36,481 bases of DNA from Bacteroidales bacterium (lineage in GTDB: Bacteria > Bacteroidota > Bacteroidia > Bacteroidales > WCHB1-69). The position numbers and the translations under genes are program-made. The notes beneath the pieces are model-generated. The model saw only the letters and a program-made list of their open reading frames with translations, ran no database searches and was not told the DNA's origin. The stretch spans positions 1-36,481 of the forward strand of contig JAFXTS010000016.1 in NCBI GenBank assembly GCA_017535665.1. The letters are read 5' to 3'. Of this stretch, positions 15,821 to 25,784 are shown one piece after another; within the stretch, counting starts at the first letter, position 1; every line of letters begins with the position of its first letter.

Positions 15821-17190
15821 TGAAAGACTTAAAAAAATACATCGAAGCCAACAAAGAACGCTTTTTGGAAGAACTTTTTAGCCTGATTCGTATCCCGTCT
15901 ATCAGCTCGCAAGAAGAGCACAAACCCGATATGATTCGCTGTGCGGAACGCTGGCGCGAACTGATTCTCGCTGCCGGTGCCGACCGTTGCGAGGTGATGC
16001 CCACCGCTGGCAATCCCGTGGTGTATGGCGAGAAAATCATCTCCAAGACTGCTCCCACCGTCATGGTGTATGGTCACTATGACGTGATGCCCGTCGATCC
16101 GCTCGAACTGTGGAAGACCGACCCCTTCGAACCGGTCGTGAAGGACGGCAAGATCTGGGCTCGTGGAGCCGACGACGATAAAGGACAGTCGTTTATGCAC
16201 GCCAAGGCTTTCGAGTATCTGGTGAAGACCAACCAGCTGCCCTGCAACGTGAAGTTCATGCTGGAAGGGGAGGAGGAGATCGGTAGCGGCAGTCTGTACG
16301 ACTTCTGCAAGCAGAACAAGAAACTCCTCAAAGCCGACATCATCCTCGTGTCCGACACCGGCATGATTGCCACCGACACGCCCTCCATCACCACGGGTCT
16401 GCGCGGCCTCAGCTACCTCGAGGTGGAGGTGACCGGCCCCAACAAGGACCTGCACTCCGGCATCTTCGGCGGCGCCGTCGCCAACCCCATCAACATTCTC
16501 TGCCAGATGATTGCTTCTTTGCAGAACGAGAACAACGAAATCACCATCCCGCACTTTTACGACGATGTGCTGGTGCTCTCCAAGGCCGAGCGCGCGCTGA
16601 TGGCCAAGGCTCCGTTCAACCTCGAAGAATACAAGAAAGCGCTGGATGTGCGTGCGGTACACGGCGAAAAGGGCTACACCACCATCGAGCGTACCGGCAT
16701 TCGTCCGACGCTGGACGTTTGCGGCATCTGGGGCGGTTACACCGGCGAGGGTTCCAAGACCGTGCTGCCCTCCAAGGCATGTGCCAAGATTTCAATGCGT
16801 CTTGTGCCCAACCAGGATTCCACCAAAATTTCAAAGTTATTCCAGAAACATTTTGAAAAGATTGCACCCAAGAGCGTGAAAGTGAAGGTTACTCCGTGTC
16901 ACGGTGGCGAGGCTTACGTGTCGCCCATCGACATGCCCGCCTACAAGGCAGCCGAGAAGGCTTACCAGCAGACCTTCGGCAAACGCCCCATCCCGACCCG
17001 TAGCGGCGGCAGCATCCCTGTGATCTCCGGCTTCGAGCGCATCCTCGGCACCAAGGCCATCCTCATGGGCTTCGGCCTCGGCGAAGATGCTATCCACTCT
17101 CCCAACGAGAACTACAAACTGGAACATTTCTTCAAAGGTATTGAAACCATTCCGTACTTCTATAAATATTACGCTGAAATGATGAAATAG
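15820..17190 (+). CDS. M20-family metallopeptidase (dipeptidase)
   Basis: The 456-residue cytoplasmic enzyme is a zinc-dependent peptidase of the M20/M25/M40 group and probably cleaves dipeptides. The metal and catalytic residues line up with the family: His86 (GHYDVMP), Asp119 (RGADDDKG), Glu152 and Glu153 (EGEEEIGS), Asp179 (VSDTG) and a C-terminal His in DAIHSPNE. A lid/dimerisation domain lies between (TTGLRGLSYLEVEVTGPNKDLHSG onward). No signal peptide is present. It follows the 14219 gene by 80 nt containing an AT-rich tandem repeat. The nearest relatives are usually annotated simply as dipeptidase. Confidence 0.9.
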   Translation: MKDLKKYIEANKERFLEELFSLIRIPSISSQEEHKPDMIRCAERWRELILAAGADRCEVMPTAGNPVVYGEKIISKTAPTVMVYGHYDVMPVDPLELWKTDPFEPVVKDGKIWARGADDDKGQSFMHAKAFEYLVKTNQLPCNVKFMLEGEEEIGSGSLYDFCKQNKKLLKADIILVSDTGMIATDTPSITTGLRGLSYLEVEVTGPNKDLHSGIFGGAVANPINILCQMIASLQNENNEITIPHFYDDVLVLSKAERALMAKAPFNLEEYKKALDVRAVHGEKGYTTIERTGIRPTLDVCGIWGGYTGEGSKTVLPSKACAKISMRLVPNQDSTKISKLFQKHFEKIAPKSVKVKVTPCHGGEAYVSPIDMPAYKAAEKAYQQTFGKRPIPTRSGGSIPVISGFERILGTKAILMGFGLGEDAIHSPNENYKLEHFFKGIETIPYFYKYYAEMMK

Positions 17191-17233
17191 CAGCGGTTTT
17201 TCTACCTATATATATTATCTTCACCCCAAAAGT

Positions 17234-18916
17234 ATGAAAAAGTTCATCCTGATTTTGATCGCCGCCTTTTTTGTCGTGACGGCCACCGCCCAGAATGTCA
17301 ACTGTTACCGCGTCTATCTGCACGACAAAACGAATACACCGTATAGCATTGACCAGCCGGAGCAGTTCCTGTCGCAGCGATGCTTGGACAAGCGCGCCCG
17401 CTACAACATCCCCGTCATCGAGGAGGATCTGCCCGTCCATCCTGCTTATTTGCACGAGATCGGACAGGCCAGTCCGCAGCTGCGGGTGCTGGCGGTCTCC
17501 AGATGGCTGAACACAGTCGTTGTGTGCTGCCCCGACACCATTTGCATGGGCTACGTGCGCAACCTGCCGTTCGTGGACAGCGTGAAGGCGGTGGGGTATT
17601 ATGACAACTTCGTAACGCCGCCTACAATATCTCACTCGTCCGTCTCTTCCAACAATAATTATGGTAGTGACACGCTATTTTATGGTAGCAGCTACGGGCA
17701 GGTAGCTCTCCATAACGGACACTTGCTGCACGCCGAAGGATTTCACGGCGAAGGGATGCTCATTGCCATGCTGGATGCTGGCTGGTTCGGTTTCAACACC
17801 TGCTCAATGCTCTCGAACGTGTACGAGAACGGACAGATATGGGGAACTTACAATTTTATTCCGGGAATGGACGATGTTTATACGAACCATTCGCACGGAA
17901 CGTCCTGTGCCTCCATTATTCTGAGTAGCATTTATGGGGGAAACGACACGCTGGTGGGTACTGCGCCGGCGGCCAACATGGTGTTCATCCGCACCGAGGA
18001 CCCGCTCACCGAGCAGCCGTTGGAGGAGGACTTCTGGGTGGCCGGCGCGGAACTGGCCGACAGTCTGGGCGCGGATGTCATCACCGCATCGTTGGGCTAC
18101 ACCCAGTTCGATGATAGCACCTTCGTGTTCGACTACAGCAGCTGCGACGGTCATACCAGTGTGGCTTCCATTGCAGCGACGAAGGCGGCGCATAAGGGAA
18201 TGGTGGTGTGTGTGGCTGCTGGTAACGAGGGCAGCAACGAATGGCACAAGCTGAGCCGTCCCGGTGACGCTGAGGATATTCTGTGCGTGGGAGCCATTAA
18301 TGTGGACAGCATCCCAGCCAGTTTCACCGGCTGCGGACCGAGTTACGACGGGCGTGTGAAACCCGATGTGGCCTCGTGCGGGTGGGATACCTACATGGTC
18401 AGTACAAGCATGTTTACTGGTGATAACGACAGTCTGTACGTGTACACTTACATTTCGACGGGCAGTGGCACCTCGTGTGCCACTCCGAACTTGGCGGGGT
18501 TGGCCACCTGTTTGTGGCAGGCACTGCCGCAGCTCACCTCGTTGGAGGTGATGCAGATCATCCGCGAGGCGGCGCACCAGTACAACGCCCCCGACACGCT
18601 GATGGGCTACGGCATCCCGAATATCTACCAGGCGTGGCTCGACCACCGCACGGATGCGGTGCACGAGTTGTCCGTGGCGCACTATATCGGTTATCCCAAC
18701 CCCTGCGGCGACCAGCTGCTCATCAGCAACCCGTTGTGCCGTGAGGTGAGCCTCACCATCTTCGACCTTTCGGGACGGGTGGTGTATGCCGAGAGTGGTT
18801 TTTCTGCCGAATCGTTGAAAAGCATCAGCACTGGAAATTGGCCGTCGGGCATCTATCTGGTGCGGGTGCAGGAAAGGGCTGGCGGGAGCGAATTGCTGAA
18901 AATTGTGCGACAGTAG
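17234..18916 (+). CDS. S8 subtilisin-like peptidase with T9SS sorting domain
   Basis: The 560-residue precursor has signal peptide MKKFILILIAAFFVVTATAQ and a prodomain-like region. The subtilase domain has Asp181 (AMLDAGW), His221 (SHGTSCAS), Asn331 (AAGNEGS) and Ser414 (GSGTSCATP). Residues from about 485 (GYPNPCGDQLLIS, FDLSGRVVY, WPSGIYLVRV, LLKIVRQ) form a type A T9SS C-terminal domain, so the enzyme is expected to be secreted or attached to the cell surface. It is a paralog of the subtilase at 12410-14110, with matching prodomain motifs (PYSIDQPEQFLSQR, EEDLPVHPAYL). It starts 43 nt after the dipeptidase and may share its transcript. No strong terminator follows. Confidence 0.92.
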   Translation: MKKFILILIAAFFVVTATAQNVNCYRVYLHDKTNTPYSIDQPEQFLSQRCLDKRARYNIPVIEEDLPVHPAYLHEIGQASPQLRVLAVSRWLNTVVVCCPDTICMGYVRNLPFVDSVKAVGYYDNFVTPPTISHSSVSSNNNYGSDTLFYGSSYGQVALHNGHLLHAEGFHGEGMLIAMLDAGWFGFNTCSMLSNVYENGQIWGTYNFIPGMDDVYTNHSHGTSCASIILSSIYGGNDTLVGTAPAANMVFIRTEDPLTEQPLEEDFWVAGAELADSLGADVITASLGYTQFDDSTFVFDYSSCDGHTSVASIAATKAAHKGMVVCVAAGNEGSNEWHKLSRPGDAEDILCVGAINVDSIPASFTGCGPSYDGRVKPDVASCGWDTYMVSTSMFTGDNDSLYVYTYISTGSGTSCATPNLAGLATCLWQALPQLTSLEVMQIIREAAHQYNAPDTLMGYGIPNIYQAWLDHRTDAVHELSVAHYIGYPNPCGDQLLISNPLCREVSLTIFDLSGRVVYAESGFSAESLKSISTGNWPSGIYLVRVQERAGGSELLKIVRQ

Positions 18917-19042
18917 CCCTGCGTTTTCACGCTAATAGGGGCAGGATAGGGGAGAATAGTTCTTTTTTTTAGTGTAATAATGAGTGTAAAATAGTGATTT
19001 TCAGATAATAAAATATTTTTTTGATTTTTTTTGAAAAAATAG

Positions 19043-19072
19043 TTGGTAATTGTCAGAAAGTTTGTATTTTTG
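19043..19072 (+). promoter_or_regulatory. Promoter of the tRNA-Thr / tuf operon
   Basis: TTGG at 19043-19046 and TATTTTTG at 19065-19072 are 18 nt apart and fit the Bacteroidota sigma pattern (TTTG, about 19 nt, TAnnTTTG). The tRNA-Thr gene starts 47 nt downstream. The rest of 18917-19119 shows nothing else beyond AT-rich sequence. Confidence 0.7.
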
Positions 19073-19119
19073 CACGTTCAAAAAGGGAACGGAAATCCGG
19101 AGGCCCTCAAGAACAAAAA

Positions 19120-19191
<72 letters not shown>

Positions 19192-19242
19192 CATTTTTTT
19201 GTGTAAAAACGTAAATTATTAACGCATTAAATTTATAAGAAA

Positions 19243-20430
<1,188 letters not shown>

Positions 20431-20450
20431 TTCTAAATTTCATCATAGCC

Positions 20451-20482
20451 GAACGGACAAGTGAAAGCTTGTCCGTTCTTTT
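20451..20482 (+). terminator. Hairpin between tuf and tRNA-Trp
   Basis: GAACGGACAAG (20451-20461) pairs perfectly with CTTGTCCGTTC (20468-20478) around a 6-nt loop, followed by only four T. The tRNA-Trp gene starts two bases later, so this is either a partial terminator or an RNA-processing signal that separates the mRNA end from the tRNA. Confidence 0.75.
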
Positions 20483-20483
20483 C

Positions 20484-20557
20484 AGGGGAATAGTTTAAGG
20501 GCAGAATAGTGGTCTCCAAAACCATTGATGGGAGTTCGAATCTCTCTTCCCCTGCCA
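20484..20557 (+). tRNA. tRNA-Trp (anticodon CCA)
   Basis: The acceptor stem AGGGGAA pairs with TTCCCCT, the anticodon loop CTCCAAA has CCA at 20516-20518, the T arm is GGGAGTTCGAATCTCTC, and the 3' CCA is encoded at 20555-20557. This differs from the tRNA-Thr, whose CCA is not encoded. Confidence 0.95.
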
Positions 20558-20559
20558 GA

Positions 20560-20588
20560 GCGACTGAAATTTTCAGTCGCTTTTTTTA
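20560..20588 (+). terminator. Rho-independent terminator after tRNA-Trp
   Basis: GCGACTGA (20560-20567) pairs with TCAGTCGC (20573-20580), with further A-T pairs in the loop, and is followed by a T run at 20581-20587. It closes the tRNA-Thr / tuf / tRNA-Trp unit. Confidence 0.9.
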
Positions 20589-20619
20589 TTTTCATTCACC
20601 AAACTTCCAAAATTTTGTG

Positions 20620-20627
20620 TAACTTTG
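20620..20627 (+). promoter_or_regulatory. -7 box for the PepSY-like gene
   Basis: TAACTTTG matches TAnnTTTG and lies 27 nt before the ATG at 20655. No convincing -33 element is visible. Confidence 0.45.
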
Positions 20628-20654
20628 CCGCGCATTATTGTAAATACCTTCGTT

Positions 20655-21077
20655 ATGAAAAATATCGTCGCCACTATCCTCTGCGTTTTCGCTATCCTGA
20701 CAGGTTTTGCCCAGCAACAACTGCCCGCTGAGGCCGTCCAAACCATCGCCACTTTCTTCCCGCAGTCGCAGATCTCCAGCGTCTCCCAATACGACGCCAG
20801 CGCCGGTGAGTTCGCCTATCGCGCCGACCTCGACTCCGACATTATCCTCTATTTCGATGCTAACGGCCGCTGGATGCAGGTGGAGTCCTTCTCTTCCGAC
20901 ATCTCCCAGTTCCTCCCCGCTGAGGTGAAAACCTCCATCGAGCAGCAGGGGTGCCGTCCGCAGAATGTGGTCAATATCCATCGCGTGGCCGACGGTACAC
21001 TGGTCATCATTTATAACGATGGCCTCGCTCACCGCTTTGAAACCAATGGTAACTTCATGGGCAAAGTGAGCCGCTAA
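20655..21077 (+). CDS. Exported PepSY-like (DUF2874) small protein
   Basis: Start chosen at ATG 20655, which gives the signal peptide MKNIVATILCVFAILTGFAQ; the total is 140 residues. The mature part has the alternating pattern of the putative beta-lactamase-inhibitor-like PepSY family: LPAEAVQTIATFFP, then DIILYFDANGRWMQVE, then FLPAEVKTSIEQQG, then VIIYNDGLAHRFETNGNFMG. Such proteins are periplasmic and of unsettled function. It is the first gene after the tuf-unit terminator, has its own -7 box, and is nine bases upstream of the DUF5686 gene, so the two are probably one operon. Confidence 0.75.
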   Translation: MKNIVATILCVFAILTGFAQQQLPAEAVQTIATFFPQSQISSVSQYDASAGEFAYRADLDSDIILYFDANGRWMQVESFSSDISQFLPAEVKTSIEQQGCRPQNVVNIHRVADGTLVIIYNDGLAHRFETNGNFMGKVSR

Positions 21078-21086
21078 TTCCTTTCC

Positions 21087-23291
21087 ATGTCATTCCCGCA
21101 AAGCCTCCCTCTGTCGGTTCGACATATCGTGTCGCTTTGTGCCCTGCTTTTATTCTTTCAAAATTCACCAATCTTCGCCCAAGAGGATTCCGATCAGCAT
21201 CACAATATTGAAGGGGTGACCGTGCATGGTGGTGTCAATCCCGCCGATATGCTGATGGACTCTGTGGCCCAATATCGTGACCGTAATGGCGCGTTCAGCA
21301 CCGATGCTTTCCAATATACCACCTATCACAAAATGGCGATTTATCCGACCTATTTGAGCGATAGTCTGCAGAAGTTGGACAGCCAGCTGCTTTTTTTGAG
21401 CGAGAGTGTCAGCCAGGTGTTCTATAAAAGTCCGAATCGCCATTACGAGAAGATGGTGGCCTCGCGCACTTCCGGCATTCAGACCTCCATTTTCAACCTC
21501 GTTTTTTCGCGCATCCAGTTCCAAAACCTGTATGCTGGCGACTATCTGGAGGTGTTTCAGGTGGAGTATGTCAGTCCGCTGGCCGCTGGCGCCACCCGCC
21601 GCTACGATTTTCACATCGAAGACACATTGGCGCAGGAGGGCGACACGCTGGTGAAGATCACCTTTGCTCCCAAAAGTTCCATGGCTTTCAAGTCGTTGCG
21701 GGGCACGCTGTGGGTGCATCTCGGCGATTATGCCGTGCCGCACATCCAGGCCGTTCCGGTGGACAAGAACGTGCTGGTGCGCGTGTCGGTGGAGCAGGAG
21801 TACCGCAAGGCTGAAAACGGACACTGGTTTCCCGACCGCCTTACTGCCCGTTTCCCGCTGCCCCGCATCGCCCTGCGCGGCGACACGCTCGAGTCGTACG
21901 GCCGTTCCACCATCACCGTGAAAGATATCGTCCTCGACCCGCCGCTCCGCAATTCCGACTTCGGCGTGGTGGATGTGGAGGAGGTCATTGCCTCGCATAA
22001 AAGTAGCGAAAAGTTTTTGGAACAGTATCGTGATAGTGTGTTGAATGATAAAGAGATACGAACCTACGAGGTGATTGACAGCATCGGGCATAAACTGAAG
22101 CTGCAGCGCCGCTTGGAACTGCTGCCTTCCTTGTCGCGGGGCTGTCTGCCCGTCGGTCCGATCGATATCGACCTGACGCGCATTGTGGACTACAGTTACA
22201 TTGAGGGCTGGCGTTTCGGACTGGGACTTTACACCAACCAGCGCATGGCACGCTTCTGCAAGTTGGGTGGCTATTTCGCTTATGGACTGAAAGATAAGAC
22301 TTGGAAATGGGGGGCGCTTACCGACTGGGAGTTGTATCGCAAACGCGATTTGATTCTCAAACTCCGTATTTTCAACGATATTGTGGAGAGCGGTACCACG
22401 CAGCTCGTGTCGCGCGATGAGATGGGGATGCTGAACGGCGAGTACTACCGCCACTGGATCATCACCAAATATGATTTGAGCCGGACCCTTTTCGCCAAGT
22501 TGCAGATGCGTCCTTTCAAGCATCTCTCGGTCAGCGTGGCGGGTGGTTATGCGTGGAACCACACCCTTTACGACTATGCTTTCGTGCCTGAAATGGGATA
22601 TTATGATACCACATCTTATTCATACAGAAATTGTTATATGAGGTTAGGGGTGAGGTTCGCCTATCAGGAGACCACCTACCGTACGCGCAATTTCTCGCTC
22701 TATGAGATGTCGAAATATCCCACTATGCAGGTATTGTACGAGCATGGCTTCCGTAATGTCTTTGGCAGCGGTTTCGACTATAACAAAATTAATTTTCGCG
22801 CCCATCATCTGCAAAGATATAAAATATTGGGATATAGTGAATTGTCGGTTGTGGGCGGCTGGTTAGACCGTTCGTTGCCCTATTCGTTGCTGTATGTGAT
22901 GGCGGCGGGATACGAGAAGATCGGTTTTTACGGACAGGAGCAGTTTGCGGTGATGCGCCCCAACGAGTTTGTCACCGACTCGTATGTGGCGATCTTTTTC
23001 CGTCATAATTTTGGAAAGATGTGGGAAGGGAAATTCTCGCCGCGCATTGTGGTGTGCCAGAACATCGGTTTCGGTTGGTTGCGGCATCCTGAACACCATT
23101 GTGGTGTTACTACCAATTCGATAGAGAAAGGCTACTTTGAAAGCGGGTTGATGATTGACAACCTGCTGTCGGTAAAGGATTTGCTGGCGTTGGGGATCGG
23201 CGTTTTCTACCGCTACGGTCCTTATGCCTTGTCGTCGTGGAAAGATAATATGGCGGTGAAAGTTTCCTTAACGGTGCCGATGGCCGAGTAG
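21087..23291 (+). CDS. DUF5686-family outer-membrane beta-barrel protein
   Basis: The 734-residue precursor has an N-terminal signal (hydrophobic stretch IVSLCALLLFFQNSPIFAQ, cut near residue 31). The periplasmic part begins ADMLMDSVAQYRD and includes FAPKSSMAFKSLRGTLWVH and EYRKAENGHWFPDRL. The C-terminal half has the alternating aromatic pattern of a beta-barrel and ends VKVSLTVPMAE. The pattern fits DUF5686. Many relatives carry an N-terminal carboxypeptidase-regulatory-like domain, which is missing here. Function is unknown; an outer-membrane location is likely. It converges on the next gene with a two-base gap and no visible terminator. Confidence 0.75.
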   Translation: MSFPQSLPLSVRHIVSLCALLLFFQNSPIFAQEDSDQHHNIEGVTVHGGVNPADMLMDSVAQYRDRNGAFSTDAFQYTTYHKMAIYPTYLSDSLQKLDSQLLFLSESVSQVFYKSPNRHYEKMVASRTSGIQTSIFNLVFSRIQFQNLYAGDYLEVFQVEYVSPLAAGATRRYDFHIEDTLAQEGDTLVKITFAPKSSMAFKSLRGTLWVHLGDYAVPHIQAVPVDKNVLVRVSVEQEYRKAENGHWFPDRLTARFPLPRIALRGDTLESYGRSTITVKDIVLDPPLRNSDFGVVDVEEVIASHKSSEKFLEQYRDSVLNDKEIRTYEVIDSIGHKLKLQRRLELLPSLSRGCLPVGPIDIDLTRIVDYSYIEGWRFGLGLYTNQRMARFCKLGGYFAYGLKDKTWKWGALTDWELYRKRDLILKLRIFNDIVESGTTQLVSRDEMGMLNGEYYRHWIITKYDLSRTLFAKLQMRPFKHLSVSVAGGYAWNHTLYDYAFVPEMGYYDTTSYSYRNCYMRLGVRFAYQETTYRTRNFSLYEMSKYPTMQVLYEHGFRNVFGSGFDYNKINFRAHHLQRYKILGYSELSVVGGWLDRSLPYSLLYVMAAGYEKIGFYGQEQFAVMRPNEFVTDSYVAIFFRHNFGKMWEGKFSPRIVVCQNIGFGWLRHPEHHCGVTTNSIEKGYFESGLMIDNLLSVKDLLALGIGVFYRYGPYALSSWKDNMAVKVSLTVPMAE

Positions 23292-23293
23292 GA

Positions 23294-24565
23294 TCAGGTT
23301 TTGCGCACCTGTTTTTTGGCGGCGGGGAATAGCACATTGTTGAGAATCAGGCGGTAGCCGGGTGAGTTGGGGAAGAGGTTGAGGTCGGTGGGCGGGTCGT
23401 TCACAAAGTGCTGGTAGTCTTCAGGGTCGTGGCCGGAGTAGAAAGTCCAGGTGCCTTTTCCGTATTCGCCGTGGATGTAGCGGGCCTCGTTGAAGATGGG
23501 GGTCTCGCCCATAATCAGCACGGTAGGTTTGATTTTGTCTTTGTTGAAGGCGGTGGTTTGTCCCATGAAGCCGCTGATGACGTTGGTATGGTTTTGGCAG
23601 AGCATGGTGGGCACGGGATCCCATTTGGCGGAGAACTCGAAGAGGGTGAAGTAGTCGTTGGCTTTGCGGTTGTTGGTGGGTTTGATGTCGATGTCGGAAA
23701 TCTCGTACTGGTAGGGGTTGGTGACGATATGGAAGTTGGTGAAAGCGAAGGTTTTATCGTAGTCGAGTTTCGACTGTGCGTTGGGGTCCATGGGGTCGCC
23801 GTCGAACATCACGTCGCAGATGTCCACGCCTTCGGCGGCGAGGGCCACGTCGAAGCTGTCGGGGCCGGAGCACATGGCGAACAGGTAGCCGCCGCCCGCC
23901 ACGAAGTCGCGGATGCTCTTGGCGACGGCGAGTTTCATCTGGGAGACCTTGCTGAAGCCGAGGCGGGCGGCGGTGGCCTCCTGCTCGGCGACATCCTCCT
24001 TGTACCAGTTGGCGTTGCGGTAGTTGCCCCAGAACTTACCATACTGGCCGGTGAAATCCTCGTGGTGCAGGTGCAGCCAGTCGTATTTGGGCAGCTCGCC
24101 GCTCAGCACCTCGCTGTCGTATAGCACCGTGTAGGGAATCTCGGCGTAGGTCAGCACCAGCGTCACCGCGTCGTCCCAGGGCAGCTTGTTCTTGGGTGAA
24201 TAGACGGCGATTTTTGGCAGTTTGGTGAGTCGGATCTCGTCCATATTGTTCTCCAGCGAGGCGATGTCGGCCAGGATCTGGCTGCCTTGCAGGTCGGAGA
24301 TATTCTCGTAGGTCACGCCGCGGATGGAGCACTCGTCGGCCACATCGGCGTTGTAGGGCAGCATGAAACTGCCGCCGCGGTAGTTGAGCAGCCAGCTCAC
24401 GTCAATCTCCTTGCTCACAGCGTAATAGGCGATTCCGTAGGCCTTCAGGTGGTTCTTCTGCGTGAGGTCCATCGGGATAAACAGGTAGGTAGCTGACGCG
24501 CGGAAGCTGATGGCGAGAAGCAGCAGGAAGAGGAGGGTGCGGGTGAAAAGCTTGGTCGGTTTCAT
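23294..24565 (-). CDS. Exported GATase-like protein, annotated in relatives as asparagine synthetase B
   Basis: The 423-residue precursor has a signal peptide (LLFLLLLAISFRASA). The body includes YLFIPMDLTQKNHLKAYG, WLLNYRGGSFMLPY, CSIRGVTYENI, AGGGYLFAMCSGPDSF and GTWTFYSGHDPEDYQH. Bacteroidota homologs of this look are often labelled asparagine synthetase B, but an exported protein is an unlikely asparagine synthetase and no ATP-pyrophosphatase domain is visible. The CSGPDSF segment lies where class I glutamine-amidotransferase-like folds put their nucleophile elbow, so a GATase-like fold is plausible. True role unknown. The promoter is at 24586-24615. Confidence 0.65.
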   Translation of the reverse strand: MKPTKLFTRTLLFLLLLAISFRASATYLFIPMDLTQKNHLKAYGIAYYAVSKEIDVSWLLNYRGGSFMLPYNADVADECSIRGVTYENISDLQGSQILADIASLENNMDEIRLTKLPKIAVYSPKNKLPWDDAVTLVLTYAEIPYTVLYDSEVLSGELPKYDWLHLHHEDFTGQYGKFWGNYRNANWYKEDVAEQEATAARLGFSKVSQMKLAVAKSIRDFVAGGGYLFAMCSGPDSFDVALAAEGVDICDVMFDGDPMDPNAQSKLDYDKTFAFTNFHIVTNPYQYEISDIDIKPTNNRKANDYFTLFEFSAKWDPVPTMLCQNHTNVISGFMGQTTAFNKDKIKPTVLIMGETPIFNEARYIHGEYGKGTWTFYSGHDPEDYQHFVNDPPTDLNLFPNSPGYRLILNNVLFPAAKKQVRKT

Positions 24566-24574
24566 GTTGTCGTG

Positions 24575-24593
24575 ATTTTAACCTGCAAAAGTA
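24575..24593 (+). repeat. 19-nt direct repeat, left copy
   Basis: ATTTTAACCTGCAAAAGTA is identical to 25785-25803. The two copies bracket the RhuM gene and the HsdR remnant. On the minus strand each contains a TACTTTTG -7 box. Confidence 0.85.
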
Positions 24594-24615
24594 CACATTT
24601 TTTATTTATACTCAA
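24586..24615 (-). promoter_or_regulatory. Promoter of the GATase-like gene
   Basis: On the minus strand TTG (24615-24613), exactly 19 nt, then TACTTTTG (24593-24586) gives a close match to the Bacteroidota promoter pattern, 21 nt before the ATG. The -33 element lies inside the HsdR-like remnant, so this upstream half was brought in by the inserted block. Confidence 0.7.
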
Positions 24616-24721
24616 CGGTGTCTTCCGCCGCCATGTTGGTGGTGGACTCTTCGTATATTCCTTGCTCCTGCAGCAGGGCGATAATGGACTGTTCCAATTG
24701 GCTTTCGTTGAAGTAGGGCAT
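24602..24721 (-). pseudogene. HsdR-like N-terminal remnant (39 codons)
   Basis: The small frame reads MPYFNESQLEQSIIALLQEQ, then GIYEESTTNMAAEDTVEYK and TAA. The first 20 residues resemble the start of type I restriction R subunits from Bacteroidota (pattern xYFNExxLExAIIxLxxxQG). The protein then ends, so nearly all of the usual roughly 1000-residue subunit is missing. AAAGGAG lies about 11 nt before the ATG and the upstream rhuM stop is four bases away, as in type I loci where rhuM-like genes sit next to hsdR. It may be translated as a peptide but cannot work as HsdR. Confidence 0.55.
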
Positions 24722-24725
24722 TATG

Positions 24726-25730
24726 CTATTCTCCTTTCAGTCGTTTGATTTCCTTGTCGAAATCGGAAATGATGGGTTGTGTCTTGTTGAAAATTTCGTA
24801 TTCGCTTTCGGCTTTCGCATCGGCCTGTTCCTTTGAAATCCGGCCTTTGTTGGGAAGAATTTGGAATTTGCGGAATGACAGGAATGCGTTAACACTCTCT
24901 GAAAATTGCGACATATTGAAAGTGTTTTCGTTTTCAATCAAATCCTCAATATAGTCGAAGAAGCCCGAAACGGCACGCTCCAATCGTTTGATGTCGTTCT
25001 CCGACAGATAGTTTTTTGCGACGGTCACATCCGATTTTAGAATTCTGCCGTCAGGCGCATTTTTCCAAGTGGTAAGTCCCATGTTGGCCTTTTGGTGGTC
25101 GGCGCTGGTGTAGATGATTTCCGCCGCAGTCTGTCCTGTGATGGCATAGTGGAAGCGGTTTTGGATCATGGCGTAGAAGTCGCGGGTGGTGGGGGCGTTT
25201 CGGTCGTAGTCGATGCTGCATTCCGCATAGATGTCGGTAATTTGTTGCCAGATGCGCCGCTCGCTGGCACGGATGGAACGCACACGTTCCAACAGTTCGC
25301 GGAAATAATCTTTTCCGAAAATCTGCTCGCCCTGCTTCATCCGATTGTCGTCCAAAACAAAGCCTTTCCGGATATACTCGTTGAGAATCTTGGTGGCCCA
25401 GATGCGGAATTTGGTCGCCCGTGCCGATGACACGCGGTAGCCCACGGCAATAATGGCGTCGAGGGAATAGAATGCGGTTTCGTTTCGTTGCACTTTTCCT
25501 TCTATGGCACCGTGTTGAGTGGTTATTTCCATTTTGGAAACAACCACATCGGCATTTAATTCGTTCTCCTCGAAAATATTCTTCAGATGCTTGCTGATGG
25601 CGGGCACGCCCACTCCAAACAGCTGTGCCATTGCTTTCTGCGTGGCCCAGATGGTCTCATCTTTGATCACCACCTGCACCTTGCCTTCCTCCTCGGGCAA
25701 TTGGTATAATATGAATTGGATTTCGTTCAT
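24726..25730 (-). CDS. RhuM-family protein
   Basis: The 334-residue soluble protein matches the virulence RhuM family by its start (FILYQLPEEEGKVQVVIKDETIWATQKAMAQLF), the segment GVGVPAISKHLKNIF, and the strongly conserved FYSLDAIIAVGYRVSS and RIWATKILNEYI. The N-terminal half resembles phage antirepressor/KilA-N-like DNA-associated domains. The molecular role is not established. Such genes are common inside type I restriction loci, which fits the HsdR remnant four bases downstream. Its -7 box is at 25796-25803. The gene itself looks intact. Confidence 0.85.
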   Translation of the reverse strand: MNEIQFILYQLPEEEGKVQVVIKDETIWATQKAMAQLFGVGVPAISKHLKNIFEENELNADVVVSKMEITTQHGAIEGKVQRNETAFYSLDAIIAVGYRVSSARATKFRIWATKILNEYIRKGFVLDDNRMKQGEQIFGKDYFRELLERVRSIRASERRIWQQITDIYAECSIDYDRNAPTTRDFYAMIQNRFHYAITGQTAAEIIYTSADHQKANMGLTTWKNAPDGRILKSDVTVAKNYLSENDIKRLERAVSGFFDYIEDLIENENTFNMSQFSESVNAFLSFRKFQILPNKGRISKEQADAKAESEYEIFNKTQPIISDFDKEIKRLKGE

Positions 25731-25784
25731 AATTATCTGTTATTAATATTTTCCATCGCGTGTGTTGCCGTTGCGATTGCCTTT

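Noticed and set aside
18925..18975. Possible terminator after the second subtilase
   Set aside because: The only stem (GCGT/ACGC) is four pairs and is separated from the T run by about 35 nt.
21165..22562. 465-codon minus-strand open frame over the DUF5686 gene
   Set aside because: It has no signal, motif or promoter, and the plus-strand gene explains the region.
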